Shown here piece by piece: positions 25,707 to 35,069 of a stretch of 64,000 nucleotides of DNA; position 1 is the first letter of the stretch; the number at the start of each line of letters is the position of its first letter. A program made the position numbers and the translations under genes. The notes beneath the pieces are model-generated. The model saw only the letters and a list, made by a program, of their open reading frames with translations, searched no databases and was not told where the DNA came from. This DNA is from an uncultured Candidatus Melainabacteria bacterium (GTDB lineage Bacteria; Cyanobacteriota; Vampirovibrionia; Gastranaerophilales; Gastranaerophilaceae): assembly GCA_934693165.1 (NCBI GenBank), contig CAKUUX010000008.1:1-64000 (forward strand), given 5' to 3'.

Positions 25707-28387
25707 TATTTTTTTATGAACTTATATTGCTCTTGTTTTATACCGTTTTTCTTAAGGGTTTTGCCAATCAACTCTGCATTGCGTTTTTTCAAGAAAAAGA
25801 AAATTACATCAAAATCGATTGTCTTAAGTTTATTCGGAGAAACTGCCTGATACTTCTCTGGTATTATATCACAACCTAAAAATTTTCTGTCTGTTATCGC
25901 TACAATATTCAAGTTTGATAGGTCATAATTTTCTTTTATGACTTTTGATATAATTCCATTTCCGTATAAAAGTATCTTTTTACCTTTATATTTTTTTGCC
26001 AATTTGTTAATATATTTTTGGGTATTATGTTTTTCAAAATAAGAAGCCCAATAAACAGCATCTTCAATTGGAGTATTTTTATTTAATTTCTTTAAATACT
26101 TTATAAATTTATCTCTTAAATTTCTAAATGTTAATTTCCAATAAATAGCCTTTAAAAGAAAAGTTAAAGTGTAAATAGATGGTAATAATCTAAAGATTTC
26201 AAATAACCTATAAAATTTATCTAAATGAAGATATGTATTAAACATAGCAAAATAGAAGTTTTCTAAATTTCCGTATGTTTCACTATTCGTTATAGCTTTT
26301 TCTACAACTAATTTTTGCAAGTTTTTATCTTTTAATAAAGTAATCGCATTTGCAAAGCCTAAAATCCACGAAACATCTTCATGAAATTTAGTAAGTTCTT
26401 TATCATCCAAACCTCTAACATAAGAGAAATCTCTACAAGGATCATCACAATGCAAACCATTAAAAACAATTGGACTTGATAATACAGAAATTGAATCTTC
26501 CCCATATTTATTTACAGCATGAATTGGGGCACAAAGTTGAGGAAACATTGTGTATATTGAATGATTCATATTAGTAAAAATATCCCCATCCATAAGAGAT
26601 TTTTTGTATATACCTGCAGGAACAAATGTTAATTGAATTAATGTATCTTCTATTGAAGCGTTATAGTTTTCATCAGGTTGAATACAATAATCAGAAACGC
26701 ATATAACGTCTTTTTTATCTCTCATTTTTTCAACAAGTTCAGAGGCATTAGAAAAATCAAACTTGTCATCATCACATATAACCCAGAAATATTCTTTATC
26801 ACAAGTTGCACCCAATTCAAAACCCCTTGTAATATTTCCGTTGCCTCCTATATTAACTTTATGTTTTATATGATGAATATTTGATTTCATTTGACAATAT
26901 CTATCAATCAATTCACTAGAACCATCAGTAGAAGCGTTATCCAAAACAGTAATATCACAATCTCTAAATGGCGAAACTTTAGAAATCAAACTATCTAAAG
27001 TTCTTCTCATATAATCTTTTCTGTTATATGTAATCAAAAAGATTGCAAGATTATCACTAAAATACTTTAAATTTTTGTTTGCTAAAACTATTTTTTGTTC
27101 AATGTCTTTGTCTTTTTTAATTAAATCAAAATCTAATAATGGCATAGTTTTTATAACTTTATCGTATTTTAAAGTTGAATAATACTCAATAACGTCTTTC
27201 ATTAAAACTTCTTCATTAAAATACAGAAAATCAATATCCTTATTTAATTTATCCGTTAAATAATTTGATAAAAAACTTCCTGAAATTAAAATTTTTGATG
27301 GAATATCATAATGAGTCATATACCAGTAAAGAATATTATCTTTATTCTTATGTTGTAAATTTAAAAAATTTTCAATATTATCAAGATTGTTAGTATCCTC
27401 GCACCAAGAGCTGTATCTTTTACCCAAAGATATAATTGGAACATCACATAATATTGCCTTTAACAGTAATGAAGAGCATACATTTATCATTGCATCAACG
27501 TATGGCAAGACAAAAAGTGATGATTGAACATGATTAAACAATTCATCTAAAATTATCAAATTTGGATATTTTTCTTTATTTTCAGCTACAATTTTCCTTA
27601 TTTCTTTTATGCTTACATAATGTCCAGTTACAATCACTCCAATATTTTTTGGAACTCTTAGCATTACATAATCAAGATAATCTAGCTGTGATTTGAAGTT
27701 ACATTCCTCCTCAAAAATATAACTTTGAAGTTGCAAAGGAAGTAAAATCAAATGGTCATATTTTTCTTTTAATTCTAGTAATTCCTTTTTTACAACTCCA
27801 GTCGAAATAATCTTATCTTTATAAATTCTTTTCAAAGTCTGTATATCTTTTTTTTGTTCTTCATTTATCGAGAATTTATTTATTTTATCCTTATATTTTA
27901 CTAGGAAACTATATCCACAAGAATTTATAGGATCTAATACAACAGAAAAATCTGGCTTTGTAGATTTCCATAAACCCCCTAACAAAGTTAAACTTAAAGT
28001 ATTTGGAAATATTTTTTTTAAAACACAATTTCCAAACTCAAAAGTTAAAATCAAATCAGGACTAACACCAGAAGTTAAAGATTTATAAATATTTTCTACA
28101 TTCAAAAAATATTTTTCACTATCTTTTCCACTAAATAAAAAGTTAAATACTTTTTCGTTGTTATATCCAAGTTTTTCATATAATGCATAATCTAAGGAAA
28201 TGAAATTACAATTTTTATAAATATCTTTTTTTTCAGAAAATAACAATTTTGCCAATTCTTTAGAAACAATAATATCAAAATGGGTATATTTTTCTTTTGA
28301 TAAAGGTTTTATAATCCATTCACCAATTGAATTTTCAAACAATTTTCTATCCTGACTAGCAGTAGAAAAATCAATTAAAACTCTCAT
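25706..28387 (-). CDS. Three-part glycan enzyme: capsule-type domain, GT2, Rossmann module
   Basis: An 893-residue protein. Residues ~1-430 contain 'LILLPLQLQSY', 'YVDAMINVCSSLLLKAILCD' and 'VPIISLGKRYS', a GT-B-like layout reminiscent of capsule polysaccharide (Kps/CDP-glycerol-type) transferases; this part is tentative. Residues ~445-700 are a GT2 domain ('LITYNRKDYMRRTLDSL', 'VLDNASTDGSSELI', 'VICDDDKFD'). Residues ~790-893 are the locus-specific Rossmann-like module ('KKILLYGNGIISKVIKENYD'). Two transferase domains in one chain suggest it adds two residues or repeats a disaccharide. It follows the cytidylyltransferase gene by three bases. Confidence 0.72.
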   Translation of the reverse strand: MRVLIDFSTASQDRKLFENSIGEWIIKPLSKEKYTHFDIIVSKELAKLLFSEKKDIYKNCNFISLDYALYEKLGYNNEKVFNFLFSGKDSEKYFLNVENIYKSLTSGVSPDLILTFEFGNCVLKKIFPNTLSLTLLGGLWKSTKPDFSVVLDPINSCGYSFLVKYKDKINKFSINEEQKKDIQTLKRIYKDKIISTGVVKKELLELKEKYDHLILLPLQLQSYIFEEECNFKSQLDYLDYVMLRVPKNIGVIVTGHYVSIKEIRKIVAENKEKYPNLIILDELFNHVQSSLFVLPYVDAMINVCSSLLLKAILCDVPIISLGKRYSSWCEDTNNLDNIENFLNLQHKNKDNILYWYMTHYDIPSKILISGSFLSNYLTDKLNKDIDFLYFNEEVLMKDVIEYYSTLKYDKVIKTMPLLDFDLIKKDKDIEQKIVLANKNLKYFSDNLAIFLITYNRKDYMRRTLDSLISKVSPFRDCDITVLDNASTDGSSELIDRYCQMKSNIHHIKHKVNIGGNGNITRGFELGATCDKEYFWVICDDDKFDFSNASELVEKMRDKKDVICVSDYCIQPDENYNASIEDTLIQLTFVPAGIYKKSLMDGDIFTNMNHSIYTMFPQLCAPIHAVNKYGEDSISVLSSPIVFNGLHCDDPCRDFSYVRGLDDKELTKFHEDVSWILGFANAITLLKDKNLQKLVVEKAITNSETYGNLENFYFAMFNTYLHLDKFYRLFEIFRLLPSIYTLTFLLKAIYWKLTFRNLRDKFIKYLKKLNKNTPIEDAVYWASYFEKHNTQKYINKLAKKYKGKKILLYGNGIISKVIKENYDLSNLNIVAITDRKFLGCDIIPEKYQAVSPNKLKTIDFDVIFFFLKKRNAELIGKTLKKNGIKQEQYKFIKK

Positions 28388-28390
28388 ATT

Positions 28391-29071
28391 TTACCCTTCT
28401 CCTAGCAATGCTTTTGCGACTTCAAAATCTTCTGCATCATCAATATCAACAGCCTCTTTTTTATTTAAAATATATACATAAGGATTTTTTCCGTAAACAA
28501 ATTTCCAATTTATCATATCCTCTCTTCTTGCAATATAAAAACCATTTACAATTGTTTTCCATTCTGGCAATTGTTGAGATGGAACATGATATTCTGGATT
28601 CCAATTTAATGGACCATTTTCGTCAAACAAGTATTCTTTAAAAAGTTTTCCTGAAATTACAGAATCAAAAGTTTTTTCTTTTAAAACTTTTTGATTAAAC
28701 ATTTCAATAGCTTTTTCATAACTTTCAATACTAGTTAAAGGACAAACACAAGGCGCCCACATAACAATATCACACTCCGTATTTGATACAATATTTTCTA
28801 CAACTTCATTAAAAGTTTTTGTTTTTTCATCACAATATTCTGGAGCTCTCTTTTGAATACAAACACCTTCACTTATCGCCATTTCAAGCATTTCATCACT
28901 ATCAGAAGACACTAAAATTTCATCAATTAATACTACTTTTTTTAATTGTCTAATTTTATGTACCAATAAATTACTGTCACCAAAAGGCAAAATATTTTTA
29001 TTCGGAAGTCTTCTACTACCTGCCCTCACTGGTATTATAGCTAAAAATTTACCCCCCATATTTTTACTCAT
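28391..29071 (-). CDS. CMP-sugar-type cytidylyltransferase (NeuA/KdsB family)
   Basis: A 226-residue protein with the family start 'LAIIPVRAGSRRLPNKNILP' (CTP-binding loop), 'LVSSDSDEM' and 'PLTSIESYEKAI'. The family joins CTP to ulosonic acids (Neu5Ac, Kdo, legionaminic, pseudaminic acids). No NeuB-type synthase is in the operon, so the substrate is unlikely to be an ordinary sialic acid. I start at ATG 29071, overlapping the TPP-enzyme stop; a TTG at 29083 and an ATG at 29047 are alternatives. Confidence 0.82.
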   Translation of the reverse strand: MSKNMGGKFLAIIPVRAGSRRLPNKNILPFGDSNLLVHKIRQLKKVVLIDEILVSSDSDEMLEMAISEGVCIQKRAPEYCDEKTKTFNEVVENIVSNTECDIVMWAPCVCPLTSIESYEKAIEMFNQKVLKEKTFDSVISGKLFKEYLFDENGPLNWNPEYHVPSQQLPEWKTIVNGFYIARREDMINWKFVYGKNPYVYILNKKEAVDIDDAEDFEVAKALLGEG

Positions 29072-30851
29072 ATTGCCCCACAATCATATTTTCATTAAAT
29101 TCTTCTCTTGGTAAAAATGGTGACATATCTTCTAATGTAGCAGAAATCATTGTTCCATCTTCTAATTTTCTTGATGATACTTTTGGTGTAAAGCTATATT
29201 CAGTTTCCGTCATAATTTCACACAAAATTGCTCCATCATAATTCAAAACTTCTTTTATCTGTTCTTCAAGATTTGAAGTGCTATCTATCCTTACAGATTT
29301 TATACCAAAAGCCTCTGCAACATTTTTAAAATCAGGAACGCCAACTCCTGATTCTACGCTACTACCTGTCATATGACCTTCGAAAAAGTTCCTTTGAGTC
29401 TGTCTTATTGAAGAATATCCGTTATTATTTATTACAAAAATTTTCACAGGAATTTTATTAAAAGCAACCGTTTGCAATTCTTGAATATTCATCAAAATTG
29501 ATCCGTCACCTGCATAACAAACGACTCTTCTTCCTTTGCTTGCATAATATGCACCTATAGAAGCTGGCAAGTCAAAACCCATAGAGGCATTACCAGAATT
29601 TAAAATATATCTTTGACCTCTTTTAACCTTTGCAACCTGAAAAGGACAAACACAGCTCGAGCCGTTTCCCATTACAAAAATATCATCTTCTGCTAATGCT
29701 TCTGTTAATTTTCTTGTAAAATAATACGGATTTATTGCTCCGTCTGACTTTTGTTCATAAGATTTTTCGTTTTCAAAAGAATATTTTTCTTTTAAAGATT
29801 TACAAAATTCTTTCCAATCCTCATTTTCAAACCTAAAAGTATTTTTTAAAAATTCTGGAATAAAATCTTTCAAATCAGCACAAATCTTTAAATCAGGCTC
29901 AGCCAAAGGTTTTTCTAATTCTGCCTTATCAATATCAACAACTATTTTATATGCATTTTTTCCAAAATTTTCCCAATTATAGCTTACCTGACGAACATTA
30001 TTTCTCGTTCCCAGACATATCAACAAATCTGCATTTTGCAAAGCAAAATTGCCTGCACGTTGACCAATAGTACCAATTCTTCCGACATATAAAGGATTTT
30101 CGTCTTCCATTAAGTCAAACCCGTTAAATGTTGTCACAACTGGAATTTGTAAATTTTCAATCAAATTATAAAAATTATCAATTTGCTCTGAAAGTCTAAT
30201 ACCGTGACCTGCAATAATTAAAGGTCTTTTTGAAATTTTAATTTTTTCTACAACATCATTTATCGCAAAATCATTAACTTCAATAGGATTTGGTCTAAAA
30301 TCTACCAAATCATTTTCTTCTATAATAGAAGCTTGTACATCTATTGGAATATCAATCCAGCAAGGACCTTTTCTACCCGTAGTTGCTTCATAAATAGCTC
30401 TATCAAGGTAATATTTTATTTCTTCAGTATTTTTCACACAAACTGCATACTTAGTTAAATGTTTAACCGTTTTTACGATATCAACCTCTTGATCACCAAC
30501 TTGTCTTGTCGGCATTTTACAATTATCAAGCATTGTAGCTCTTTTTACTTGACCTGATATATACAAAACAGGTACAGAATCAGTCCACTGCCCCAAAACA
30601 CCGTTCAAGCAGTTCAACCCTCCTGGGCCTGTTGTAACATTTACTACAGCAAGTTTTTGATTAACTCTTGCATATCCTTCTGCTGACATAGAGCAAGCCT
30701 GTTCATGATTATTTACAGTATAAGGAATATATCTGCCCAAGCTATCGTTAAGGTGCATAGCACCTCCACCTGTAACCATAAAAATATGCTCAACGTTATA
30801 ATATTCTTTTAATCTTTTTGCTATATAATCTGATAATTTTATTTTTGACAT
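29064..30851 (-). CDS. Thiamine-diphosphate enzyme, acetolactate-synthase-like
   Basis: A 595-residue protein with the three-domain ThDP layout. 'NNHEQACSMSAEGYAR' carries the catalytic Glu (residue ~50), 'TTGPGGLNCLNGVLGQWTDS' follows, and 'GDGSILMNIQELQTVAFNKI' then 'INNNGYSSIRQTQ' is the cofactor GDG...NN motif near residue 440. No FAD or regulatory partner is evident. Its place between a cyclase and a cytidylyltransferase suggests it decarboxylates, cleaves or ligates a sugar-derived keto acid rather than making acetolactate. That is inference. Confidence 0.83.
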   Translation of the reverse strand: MSKIKLSDYIAKRLKEYYNVEHIFMVTGGGAMHLNDSLGRYIPYTVNNHEQACSMSAEGYARVNQKLAVVNVTTGPGGLNCLNGVLGQWTDSVPVLYISGQVKRATMLDNCKMPTRQVGDQEVDIVKTVKHLTKYAVCVKNTEEIKYYLDRAIYEATTGRKGPCWIDIPIDVQASIIEENDLVDFRPNPIEVNDFAINDVVEKIKISKRPLIIAGHGIRLSEQIDNFYNLIENLQIPVVTTFNGFDLMEDENPLYVGRIGTIGQRAGNFALQNADLLICLGTRNNVRQVSYNWENFGKNAYKIVVDIDKAELEKPLAEPDLKICADLKDFIPEFLKNTFRFENEDWKEFCKSLKEKYSFENEKSYEQKSDGAINPYYFTRKLTEALAEDDIFVMGNGSSCVCPFQVAKVKRGQRYILNSGNASMGFDLPASIGAYYASKGRRVVCYAGDGSILMNIQELQTVAFNKIPVKIFVINNNGYSSIRQTQRNFFEGHMTGSSVESGVGVPDFKNVAEAFGIKSVRIDSTSNLEEQIKEVLNYDGAILCEIMTETEYSFTPKVSSRKLEDGTMISATLEDMSPFLPREEFNENMIVGQYE

Positions 30852-31897
30852 TCCGACAAAACTTCCTTTGCTTCATGTTCAGTTAAATCAGTTATTTTAA
30901 CCATTTTATAACCGTCAGTTAGCATCACAAGAGCTAAACCATTTCCAAGATTTTTCTTATCCTGTTTCATAGCATCAACTGTTTTTTCAACATCAATTTC
31001 TGGAACATTTACAACAAAAACAGGTTTTAAAACATTTTCATATATAAATTTTTCATTTATCGGTAACAAAAGACCTTGTTTAACAGCCATTTTATTTGCC
31101 AAAATCATACCTAAAACTACGGCTTGTCCGTGAGAAATTGCAAAATCAGTCGAACTTTCTATAGCATGCCCAAAGCAATGTCCGTAATTAAGCATATTAC
31201 GTTTGCCTGTATCAAATTCATCATCTTCGATATAAGATTTTTTGATATTTAAACAATTCTTTGTTCTTTCAAGTAAAATTTCACCATCTCTTTTATCAAT
31301 CAATGACAAATTTTCAACAAAAATTTTTGTATCGTCTTCACCATTCATCAAATGCAGTTTTGCCATTTCACCAACACCTGAATAAAAATCATCTCGTGTA
31401 AGAGTGTTCAAAAATTCTGGATAAATATAAATTTTTGAAGGTGGATAAAAAGTTCCAACAAGATTTTTATAATGTTCAAAATTCAAAGAAGTTTTTGCAC
31501 CAATACAACTATCAACTTGCGCTAACAAAGTTGTTGGGACAAAAATCCAATTAACACCACGATATAAAGTAGAAGCGACAAAACCTGTTAAATCTTGAGT
31601 TATACCCCCACCGATTGAAACTAAGTTCAAATTTTTGCGTGGTGCAAATTTCATAATCTTTTCGTATAATTCGCAAACTGTATTAATATTTTTCTTCTCT
31701 TCTGAAATTTCAAGCTGTATTATTTTTTCTGTTGGAATATATTTTAAACAACCCTTTTTATGCAAATTATAAACATTTTCATCTATAACAAAAACAGAAT
31801 TTTCTAATTCAGATAAGTCTTTTAAAAAAGTGTCGTTTTTTTCAAAAAAAGCTTTATAAGTTTTTATATTTGATTTAATTTCAACAAAATTAGACAC
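30839..31897 (-). CDS. 3-dehydroquinate-synthase-like sugar phosphate cyclase
   Basis: A 352-residue protein of the DHQS superfamily. NAD-binding 'IGGGITQDLTGFVASTLYRG' and 'VPTTLLAQVDSCIGAKTSLN' are present; zinc ligands fit 'GVGEMAKL' (Glu), 'YGHCFGHAIE' (His) and 'SHGQAVVLGM' (His). Housekeeping AroB normally has HGEAV and GGKTAVN; here HGQAV and GAKTSLN, so it may be a specialised cyclase. It sits in a glycan operon, not with aromatic genes. I start at the GTG at 31897 because GGAGG lies seven bases before it; a TTG at 31918 is the alternative. Confidence 0.82.
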   Translation of the reverse strand: MSNFVEIKSNIKTYKAFFEKNDTFLKDLSELENSVFVIDENVYNLHKKGCLKYIPTEKIIQLEISEEKKNINTVCELYEKIMKFAPRKNLNLVSIGGGITQDLTGFVASTLYRGVNWIFVPTTLLAQVDSCIGAKTSLNFEHYKNLVGTFYPPSKIYIYPEFLNTLTRDDFYSGVGEMAKLHLMNGEDDTKIFVENLSLIDKRDGEILLERTKNCLNIKKSYIEDDEFDTGKRNMLNYGHCFGHAIESSTDFAISHGQAVVLGMILANKMAVKQGLLLPINEKFIYENVLKPVFVVNVPEIDVEKTVDAMKQDKKNLGNGLALVMLTDGYKMVKITDLTEHEAKEVLSECQK

Positions 31898-32549
31898 AAG
31901 AAAAACCTCCATCAACAAAGAGTGTTTGGCCAGTCATAAATGAATTCTTTTCACTTGCCAAAAACAGTACAAATTCAGCAATCTCACGAGGTTCACCCAT
32001 TCTTTTTATTGGTAAAGACATCTCTAATTCCTTAATTTGCTCTGGAGTATTGTTTTGTGAAGTCATTTCTGTATTTATAAACCCTGGAGCTACTGCATTA
32101 CAAAGAATATTGTATTTTGAAAGTTCAACAGCTGTAGCCGTAGTCAACCCTTTTACGCCTGCTTTTGAAATAGAATACATTATTCTACGTTCTTTTGAAA
32201 AATCACACCAAATTGATGCAAAATTAACAATTCTGCCGTAATTTTGTTTTTTCATGTAAGGTGTCACGTGCTTTATTAGCATCGTTTGAGAAATTAAATT
32301 AACTTGAAGAGTTTCTTGTAATTTTTCTTCAGTCATTTCTTCAATACTTGCCAAATCGTTTATTCCAGCACAATTAATTAATATATCAACACCCTCAATA
32401 GACTCAATATATCTTTTAACACTGTCGTTCGATTTCAAATCCATTTCTTCACGACTTGGAGCATAAACCTTTATATCATTTTGTTCAAATAAATCTTTTA
32501 TAACCTTTCCGATACCTCTTGAAGCACCTGTAATTAAAGCCTTATGCAT
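31890..32549 (-). CDS. Short-chain dehydrogenase/reductase (FabG-like)
   Basis: A 219-residue classical SDR. 'ALITGASRGIGKVI' is the cofactor loop, 'ILINCAGIND' the NAG motif, and 'YSISKAGVKG' the Tyr-x3-Lys pair; 'GQTLFVDGGFSC' closes the fold. It likely reduces or oxidises an intermediate of the cyclase/aldolase pathway. I start at ATG 32549, preceded by AGGTGG; the stop of the aldolase gene lies within the first codons, so the two are translationally coupled. Confidence 0.88.
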   Translation of the reverse strand: MHKALITGASRGIGKVIKDLFEQNDIKVYAPSREEMDLKSNDSVKRYIESIEGVDILINCAGINDLASIEEMTEEKLQETLQVNLISQTMLIKHVTPYMKKQNYGRIVNFASIWCDFSKERRIMYSISKAGVKGLTTATAVELSKYNILCNAVAPGFINTEMTSQNNTPEQIKELEMSLPIKRMGEPREIAEFVLFLASEKNSFMTGQTLFVDGGFSCV

Positions 32550-33354
32550 AAACGCCACCTGCTTCTTCAATCAATTTTTTGTATCTTTCTTCAAGCATTG
32601 AAATTCTTTGAGCATCTTCGTTATAAATCATTTTATAAAATTCACGTTTATTTTTTAGCCACATAAGTTCAAAACCAACAGCCTTCAAAATACCTTTATC
32701 AGCATTTTCATCAGCCAATGCTTTTTGTGCATCAAATATAACTTTTCTTGTTTCAAATTTTGTTAAATACGGTAATTTTGAGAAAAATGGTAAAGAATGA
32801 GCAGAAACACCACCACCAATAACCATCATTTTGTCTTCTTTTTGCATTTTTGCTGATAAAACATTTGCAATATCAAAAATTTGGTCAGTATTAATATCTT
32901 CTCTAGTTAAACCCATTGAACCAGTCATATCAACACGGCCCAAAACACAACCATCAATATCTTTAAATAAAGGTGACTCAATCATTTTATCAATATTTTC
33001 GAAGCCAGTAATTGTTTCAACATTGATAACAAAATGCATATCTTGTCTTTCTTCCTCAGGAAAAACAAATTTTGTAGCCTGAACAAATTTCTTCATAGCA
33101 TACGCTGTCTCAATCATTGGCGCAACAATAGTATTAACACCAATTGTTCTTGCGTCAAACATATCCTTAATAGCTTCGCATCCACCAATTTTTATGGTTA
33201 AATCAAGACCTGCTCTTGTTACAACTTCTTTTAATCTTAAAGCTTCTTCTAATCTTGTGCCTTCTGCCTCAAATTCAGCTTTTATTCCTACGACATGGTG
33301 ATTTTCTTTTAAATCTTTTAAAACCTCTACCATTTTATGTTCTAAATTATTCAT
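32542..33354 (-). CDS. HpcH/HpaI-family aldolase
   Basis: A 270-residue TIM-barrel protein of the HpcH/HpaI/citrate lyase beta family. 'VINVETITGFENIDKM' gives the metal-binding Glu and 'VLGRVDMTGSMGL' the metal-binding Asp; 'GVNTIVAPMIETAYAM' also fits. These enzymes add or remove pyruvate/oxaloacetate-type units by class II aldol chemistry. It is the first gene of the glycan operon, with AAGGAGT before the ATG. It could build the 2-keto acid that the cytidylyltransferase later activates (inference). Confidence 0.83.
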   Translation of the reverse strand: MNNLEHKMVEVLKDLKENHHVVGIKAEFEAEGTRLEEALRLKEVVTRAGLDLTIKIGGCEAIKDMFDARTIGVNTIVAPMIETAYAMKKFVQATKFVFPEEERQDMHFVINVETITGFENIDKMIESPLFKDIDGCVLGRVDMTGSMGLTREDINTDQIFDIANVLSAKMQKEDKMMVIGGGVSAHSLPFFSKLPYLTKFETRKVIFDAQKALADENADKGILKAVGFELMWLKNKREFYKMIYNEDAQRISMLEERYKKLIEEAGGVYA

Positions 33355-33427
33355 TATTGCAATATACTCCTTACAATTTGCAATGATTGTAACTGCCGTA
33401 TTTAAAACAGATTAAATAGGCTTAAGA

Positions 33428-34198
33428 CTAATGTTTGAAAACTTCTTTTAATAAGTCTACAAAAGATTTTTTCACCAATGGTTTAATTTTTATCTTAGTA
33501 TCTCTCAAAATTTCTTTGTATAAATATTCAAACTCATCAATATAATTTTTTGAAGATAAAACAACATAATCAGGATTTAAATCCAAGATTTCTTTTGGTG
33601 CACAAATTCTATAGCCTAAGAAATCACCTTGATAACCATTTTCATATTTTCTATCTGAAACAGCAATAATATTCAAACCTGAAATATCAAAATATTTTTT
33701 AATAAGTTCTAAATATTCATCTGCGCCATATAAAACAACTGTTTTACCTTCTAATTTTTTAACTAGTTTTGGTAAAGTTTTTTCAAATTTCAAATCAGTT
33801 AAATAAATATAATTTTCTCTTTCATTTTTAACTTCTTCATTAAACATTGTTCTAATGTCTTTGCCTTGAATGTTTAATTCATTAAATACATAATCCAATG
33901 CTTCTTTTGGATTTTCATTAGAAATCAAAATAACATCATAATCTTCTTTTACAATGTCTGCAGGTTTAATTGCTCTCATACCGTAAAAGTCAACAAAGTT
34001 TTCTGTTTCAAATCTTTTGTCTGCAATAGCAACAACATTTAACTCTTTATTAAATTTGTATTTTTTATTCAAAGTTAAAAAATCTTCGCCTGCTCCAAAT
34101 ATAATTACACGTTTACCATAGATTTCACCCATTGACCAACGCATGTCATTATCAAATTTTTGAGTATTAGTTTTTGCTGTAAAATATTTACTTAACAT
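33428..34198 (-). CDS. Tandem Rossmann-like module protein
   Basis: A 256-residue protein made of two copies of one module. Copy 1 begins near residue 29 ('KRVIIFGAGEDF', 'VVAIADKRFE', 'YDVILISN'); copy 2 near residue 150 ('KTVVLYGADEYLEL', 'IIAVSDRKYENG', 'PDYVVLSS'). The same module ends both glycosyltransferases of the operon just downstream. Function unknown; nucleotide-sugar binding or a protein-contact role in the glycan machinery is possible. It has its own TATAAT and AAGGGGAT leader. Confidence 0.65.
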   Translation of the reverse strand: MLSKYFTAKTNTQKFDNDMRWSMGEIYGKRVIIFGAGEDFLTLNKKYKFNKELNVVAIADKRFETENFVDFYGMRAIKPADIVKEDYDVILISNENPKEALDYVFNELNIQGKDIRTMFNEEVKNERENYIYLTDLKFEKTLPKLVKKLEGKTVVLYGADEYLELIKKYFDISGLNIIAVSDRKYENGYQGDFLGYRICAPKEILDLNPDYVVLSSKNYIDEFEYLYKEILRDTKIKIKPLVKKSFVDLLKEVFKH

Positions 34199-34268
34199 CT
34201 TAAAATCCCCTTTTTTATATTTTTTGTTATTATATCACAGTTATTTTACTAAAGTATATTCAATATTT

Positions 34269-35069
34269 TTACACACCTGCAAATTCCACAAGAGTTGGAG
34301 TGTTTTTTAATTCATAAAACATTTTTGCTGCAATCTTAAATTCATTTGGATTTGCACTTACAAAAAATTCTTCTGTACCCTCGTTTTCAGATAAATTCAA
34401 CATATTATGCTTTTCTAAATCATATTTAATATAATTTGAAAAAATAATTGATGGGTCAATAAAAACATCATCACCCCAAATATTAACCAAAACTCTTCTT
34501 AAATAAGGATAATGTGTGCATCCCAAAACAATTTTATCTGGGTTATTTTGTTTCATAGTATCCAAATATTTTTTCACGCAATCTATTGTTGAAGATGCAT
34601 TAATCATATTCGACTCAACAATTTTAACCCATTCAGGACAAGCAAGTTCAAATACTTGCATATCTTTATTGTATTTATAAATTTCACTTTTATAAATATG
34701 AGAATTTATTGTAACAGGAGTAGCAAAAACTCCTAAACGTTCGATTTCAAGAAGAGAAAGAACATTTGCACAAGACTGAACAATCGGATAAACTTTTATG
34801 TCATATTTATCTTTCAAAGCTTCATAAGCTATCGCAGAAGTCGTATTACATGCCATCACAATACATTTTACATCTTTTTCAATAAAGAATTTAAAAATAT
34901 CTTCTGCATATTGAATCAGTTGGTCTTTAGTTTTTTCACCATAAGGTTGATTTTTTAAATCGCCATAGTAAATATAATTTTCATTAGGCATAAGCTTTTT
35001 AAGCTTTTCGTAAACCGTAAGCCCACCAACTCCTGAATCATATACTCCTATTTTTTTATTATTTATCAT
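34269..35069 (-). CDS. murI: Glutamate racemase
   Basis: A 266-residue enzyme supplying D-Glu for peptidoglycan. 'IGVYDSGVGGLTV' at the N-terminus, 'MACNTTSAI' (catalytic Cys 74) and 'VLGCTHYPYLR' (second Cys, ~residue 183) are all intact. Length is normal. Its start overlaps the amidase gene's end by 11 bases, giving an amidase-murI unit. Confidence 0.95.
   Translation of the reverse strand: MINNKKIGVYDSGVGGLTVYEKLKKLMPNENYIYYGDLKNQPYGEKTKDQLIQYAEDIFKFFIEKDVKCIVMACNTTSAIAYEALKDKYDIKVYPIVQSCANVLSLLEIERLGVFATPVTINSHIYKSEIYKYNKDMQVFELACPEWVKIVESNMINASSTIDCVKKYLDTMKQNNPDKIVLGCTHYPYLRRVLVNIWGDDVFIDPSIIFSNYIKYDLEKHNMLNLSENEGTEEFFVSANPNEFKIAAKMFYELKNTPTLVEFAGV

Noticed and set aside
30839..31897. 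Calling the cyclase housekeeping aroB
   Set aside because: It is in a glycan operon and departs from AroB at conserved positions (HGQAV, GAKTSLN). AroB function cannot be excluded without the rest of the genome.
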